Positions 5,751 through 8,775 of a stretch of DNA of 8,775 bases are shown here, one piece after another (position 1 is the first letter of the stretch; each line of letters opens with the position of its first letter). Below the pieces are notes generated by a model. It was not told the DNA's origin, did no database searches, and saw only the letters and a program-made list of their open reading frames with translations. This DNA comes from an uncultured Phascolarctobacterium sp. GTDB lineage: Bacteria > Bacillota > Negativicutes > Acidaminococcales > Acidaminococcaceae. Where the stretch lies: assembly GCA_900552855.1 (NCBI GenBank), contig USBG01000062.1, positions 1 through 8,775 of the forward strand, read 5' to 3'. A program made the translations under genes and the position numbers.

Positions 5751-7460
5751 TTACAGCTTGGTCAGCATCTCCTTAATAGTTGCTACATAGTCGCTGTCCA
5801 GGGGCAGCATTACTACTTCGCCAGTTCTACGAACCTTAACCTCAATCTGACCTTCTTTAATAGTCTTAGGACCACATACAACACGCAGAGGATAGCCAAT
5901 TAAATCTGCGTCTTTAAATTTAACGCCAGGGCGATCGTTACGGTCGTCAATTACGGTTTCAACGCCAGCCTTGCACAGGTTAGCATAAATCTCTTCTGCT
6001 TTAGCAGTAGATTCTTCGTCCTTAGTGTTAACAGGAACAACTAAAACTTCGTAGGGAGCAATGGATACAGGCCAGATCATACCGTCCTTATCATTGTTTT
6101 GCTCGATAGCTGCAGCCATAGTACGGCTTACGCCTACGCCATAGCAGCCCATAACCATAGGTCTTTCCTTACCATTTTCATCCAGGAAGGTGCATTTCAT
6201 AGCTTCGCTGTATTTGGTGAACAGCTTAAATACTTGGCCAACCTCAATACCACGAGCCTTAGCTACCTTACCACCGCAGTGGGGGCAGGGGTCGCCCTCT
6301 TGAATCAGGCGGATATCAGCAACATAGGTAGGAGTAAAGTCGCGACCAGGATTTACGTTAACCAGATGGAAGCCTTCTTTGTTAGCACCACAGCAGAAGT
6401 TGTGCATTTTCATAACGGTGCTGTCAACTATAACGATGGTCTTTTCAGGATCAATGCCAACAGGACCCATATAGCCGCCGCAGGTACCAGCTTCAACCAA
6501 CAGGCTTTCATCAGCCATTTCAACTTCGTTAACACAAATAGTGTTGACTACTTTAACTTCGTTTACTTCGTGGTCACCACGAACAAAGCAAAGAACCAGG
6601 CCTTTTTCGCTGTTAAAAGCAACAGCCTTAACAGATTTATCCATAGGCATATTCAGGAAGGCACAAACATCTGCAATAGTTTTGCAGTTAGGAGTTTCTA
6701 CCTCTGCCAGTTCTTTAGCGTCCTCAGCTGGAGCTTCAATAACATGGAGCTCTGCCTTTTCTACGTTAGCAGCGTAATCGCATTCGCTGCAATATACGAT
6801 TTCAGCTTCGCCACTTTCAGCAATAACCATAAATTCATGGCTACCGCTGCCACCAATAGCACCACTGTCTGCTTCTACAGGGCGGAAGTTCAGACCGCAG
6901 CGAGTGAAGATACGGGTATAAGCATCATACATAGTTTTGTAGGAAACATCCAAGCCAGCTTCATCACGGTCAAAGGAATAACCATCCTTCATGATAAAGT
7001 CACGGCTACGCATCAGGCCAAAGCGAGGACGACGCTCGTCACGGAATTTATCTTGAATTTGGTACAGGTTCAAAGGCAGCTGACGATAAGAGCGTACATC
7101 ACTCTTAACCAAGGTAGTAACCATTTCTTCATGGGTAGGACCAAGGCAGTATTCACGGTTATGACGGTCCTTAACACGGATCATCTCAGCACCGTAAGCG
7201 CCCCAACGACCGCTCTCCTGCCAAATTTCAGCAGGCTGCATAATGGGCATCATGATTTCCTGTGCGCCAGAAGCGTCCATTTCCTCACGAACAATGTTTT
7301 CAATCTTCTTCAGTACGCGCCAAGCCAGAGGCAGGTAGCTGTACATACCACCAGTGGATTTACGCATAAAGCCTGCACGCAGCAGTAATTGATGGCTTAC
7401 TACCTCAGCCTCTGCCGGAACCTCACGCAGAGTGGGGGAATACATTTTAGAAACTCTCAT
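5751..7460 (-). CDS. proS: Prolyl-tRNA synthetase, bacterial type with editing (INS) domain
   Basis: Protein of 569 aa, the usual size for the bacterial form. It charges tRNA-Pro in the cytoplasm. Class II motifs are visible: motif 2 region FRDERRPRFG (139-148) and RSRDFIMKDGYSF (151-163), and motif 3 GCYGVGVSRTMAA (438-450). The INS domain that hydrolyses Ala-tRNA-Pro spans about 230-400, with KSVKAV at 275-280, GDHEVNEVK at 295-303 and a likely catalytic-region His365 in CGANKEGFH. The anticodon-binding domain follows (about 465-569, IAPYEVLVVPV near its start). Two CxxC pairs flank the editing domain, C224/C227 and C392/C395, a possible zinc site absent from the E. coli enzyme. The ATG follows the ispG TAA with no gap, and AGGAAGG inside ispG (7475-7469) is 8 nt upstream, suggesting translational coupling. 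MRVSKMYSPTLREVP aligns with known ProS starts. Confidence 0.97.
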   Translation of the reverse strand: MRVSKMYSPTLREVPAEAEVVSHQLLLRAGFMRKSTGGMYSYLPLAWRVLKKIENIVREEMDASGAQEIMMPIMQPAEIWQESGRWGAYGAEMIRVKDRHNREYCLGPTHEEMVTTLVKSDVRSYRQLPLNLYQIQDKFRDERRPRFGLMRSRDFIMKDGYSFDRDEAGLDVSYKTMYDAYTRIFTRCGLNFRPVEADSGAIGGSGSHEFMVIAESGEAEIVYCSECDYAANVEKAELHVIEAPAEDAKELAEVETPNCKTIADVCAFLNMPMDKSVKAVAFNSEKGLVLCFVRGDHEVNEVKVVNTICVNEVEMADESLLVEAGTCGGYMGPVGIDPEKTIVIVDSTVMKMHNFCCGANKEGFHLVNVNPGRDFTPTYVADIRLIQEGDPCPHCGGKVAKARGIEVGQVFKLFTKYSEAMKCTFLDENGKERPMVMGCYGVGVSRTMAAAIEQNNDKDGMIWPVSIAPYEVLVVPVNTKDEESTAKAEEIYANLCKAGVETVIDDRNDRPGVKFKDADLIGYPLRVVCGPKTIKEGQIEVKVRRTGEVVMLPLDSDYVATIKEMLTKL

Positions 7461-8531
7461 TTATTTAACCTTCCTCTCCATTAATATATGGTTAATTTCT
7501 TCAAATAACTCATCTACAATTTTATCCTCAGGAACCTTGCGCAGAATCTCGCCCTTGCGGAAGATAAGACCCTCGCCAATACCTCCTGCAATGCCTACAT
7601 CTGCCTCTCTAGCCTCGCCAGGTCCGTTTACTACACAGCCCATAACTGCAACTGTAATAGGCTCAGTAACGCTCTCTAGGCGACGCTCCACCTCTAAAGC
7701 CAGCTTCTCCAGATTAATACGGGTACGGCCGCAGGTGGGACAGGAAATAAGTGTAGGACCATGCTGACGCAGTCCCAAAGCCTTAAGGATATCATAAGCC
7801 ACCTTAACCTCATTTACAGGGTCACCAGTTAAGCTAACACGAATAGTATCGCCAATACCTTCAGCTAAAAGTGCACCAATACCTACAGCAGATTTTATTA
7901 TACCACTGTTAACAGTGCCCGCCTCAGTAATACCCACATGCAGCGGATAATCACATTGGGACGCCATTAATCTATAGGCAGCTAAGGTCAAGGGCACATC
8001 ATGTGCCTTTAAAGAAATCTTGATATTACGATAATCCATTTCCTCAAGGATATGAATATGACGCCATGCAGCCTCTACTAATGCCTCAGCAGTAGGGTGA
8101 CCATACTTTTCCAGCAGGTCCTTTGGCAAACTGCCTGCATTAACACCTATGCGAATAGGAACATTGCGCTTTTTTGCTTCCTCAACAACGGCAGCAACCT
8201 TATCAGGACCACCAATATTGCCAGGGTTAAGACGCAAACCATGTACGCCTGCCTCCAAAGCGGCCAAGGCCAGCTTATAATCGAAGTGAATATCCGCAAT
8301 AACAGGAATAGGGCTTTCCTTACAGATAGTCTTTAAGCCTTCAGCAGCAGCAGCGTCAGGAACAGCGCAGCGAATAATATCACAGCCTGCATCTGCCAAA
8401 CGACGAATCTGTGCTAAAGTAGCCTCCACATCATCAGTGTGGGTATTAGTCATGGACTGAACGGCAATAGGAGCATTGCTGCCAATCGCAACACCGCCAA
8501 CATCCAGCTGACGAGTTTTTCTACGTTCCAT
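7461..8531 (-). CDS. ispG: (E)-4-hydroxy-3-methylbut-2-enyl-diphosphate synthase
   Basis: Protein of 356 aa, also known as GcpE. It converts MEcPP to HMBPP in the MEP pathway of isoprenoid synthesis, using a 4Fe-4S cluster. The N-terminal TIM barrel carries PIAVQSMTNT at 21-30, VIADIHFDY at 77-85, GLRLNPGNIG at 98-107 and GITEAG at 200-205. The C-terminal cluster domain has the three Cys ligands C264 and C267 in SCPTCGR and C299 in GCVVNGPGE, with the conserved Glu306. Nothing essential is missing. The start at 8531 has GAGGTG 9 nt upstream, and this site overlaps the rseP stop region; the gap to rseP is 15 bases. Linkage with rseP and proS matches the common Firmicutes arrangement in which dxr, another MEP gene, lies just upstream. 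Confidence 0.98.
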   Translation of the reverse strand: MERRKTRQLDVGGVAIGSNAPIAVQSMTNTHTDDVEATLAQIRRLADAGCDIIRCAVPDAAAAEGLKTICKESPIPVIADIHFDYKLALAALEAGVHGLRLNPGNIGGPDKVAAVVEEAKKRNVPIRIGVNAGSLPKDLLEKYGHPTAEALVEAAWRHIHILEEMDYRNIKISLKAHDVPLTLAAYRLMASQCDYPLHVGITEAGTVNSGIIKSAVGIGALLAEGIGDTIRVSLTGDPVNEVKVAYDILKALGLRQHGPTLISCPTCGRTRINLEKLALEVERRLESVTEPITVAVMGCVVNGPGEAREADVGIAGGIGEGLIFRKGEILRKVPEDKIVDELFEEINHILMERKVK

Positions 8532-8546
8532 CTTTTATTTCACCTC

Positions 8547-8775
8547 TTAACGTGTAATATCCTTAAAGGTTGAAAAGATAGTAAGTGCCAGGATAAGGCA
8601 AATACCAACCATTTGAATATTGTTCATAGCCTTAGGGCCTAAGGGTTTACCACGCAATGCCTCCAAGGTCAACAAAATGAAGTGGCCGCCATCCAGTGCT
8701 GGAAGAGGCAGTAGGTTGATTACACCCAGGTTAATGCTCAAAAAGGCTACAAAGTTAATCAAAGGCAGTACGCCC
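8547..8775 (-). CDS. rseP: RIP zinc metalloprotease RseP, C-terminal part (5' end outside window)
   Basis: The frame stays open to the window edge, so the gene is cut, not short; 76 codons are seen. The visible part reads GVLPLINFVAFLSINLGV, then NLLPLPALDGGHF, the C-terminal conserved motif of site-2 proteases that places the metal-ligand Asp of LDGG in the membrane. It continues through a short LRGKPLG segment and a last hydrophobic helix (MVGICLILALTIFS) to KDITR. RseP-type enzymes cut transmembrane segments of anti-sigma factors and leftover signal peptides within the membrane. The HExxH site and PDZ domain would lie upstream, out of view. First gene seen in the rseP-ispG-proS-mgtC-polC operon. 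Confidence 0.95.
   Translation of the reverse strand, partial: GVLPLINFVAFLSINLGVINLLPLPALDGGHFILLTLEALRGKPLGPKAMNNIQMVGICLILALTIFSTFKDITR

Noticed and set aside
6099..7388. A 429-codon open frame on the plus strand
   Set aside because: It is exactly opposite proS, whose protein is unmistakable. The translation shows no family motif, and no ribosome binding site or promoter supports it. Codon bias in proS explains the lack of stops.

Overview
The window comes from a low-to-moderate GC bacterium of the Firmicutes (Bacillota). The evidence is a PolC-type replicative polymerase, strong AGGAGG-like ribosome binding sites, TATAAT promoters and a typical rseP-ispG-proS-polC run. The PolC, the short peptide deformylase and the CxxC-bearing ProS would suit a gut anaerobe, perhaps a Negativicute, but that placement is a guess. 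Every gene I can support lies on the minus strand, so transcription runs from high to low coordinates.

In transcription order, 8775-5001 holds the 3' end of rseP (site-2-type membrane protease), ispG (isoprenoid MEP pathway), proS (prolyl-tRNA synthetase) and an mgtC/sapB-like membrane protein gene. Gaps are 15, 0 and 30 bases, so this is clearly one operon. After a 92-base gap with a strong hairpin comes polC (4908-1189), which ends in a good intrinsic terminator at 1036-1078. A separate unit follows: def (peptide deformylase) with its own extended -10 promoter (about 956-964) and terminator (305-337). Its 3' region folds into two further hairpins (355-411). Last is the start of rpsB (ribosomal protein S2), with an extended -10 promoter (233-261) and a roughly 100-nt structured leader that looks like a cis-regulatory RNA.

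The genes are core housekeeping: membrane proteolysis, isoprenoid precursors, tRNA charging, chromosome replication, removal of the N-formyl group from new proteins, and the 30S ribosome. I see no phage, insertion sequence, CRISPR array, tRNA or rRNA. The main departures from the textbook are these. PolC appears to lack the whole DEDDh proofreading exonuclease normally inserted in its PHP domain. Def has Met where family motif 1 has a catalytic Gln. The rpsB leader is well folded. There is a minus-strand RNA structure between def and rpsB. The local order is unusual, with rpsB downstream of polC rather than upstream of the frr-dxr-rseP run.
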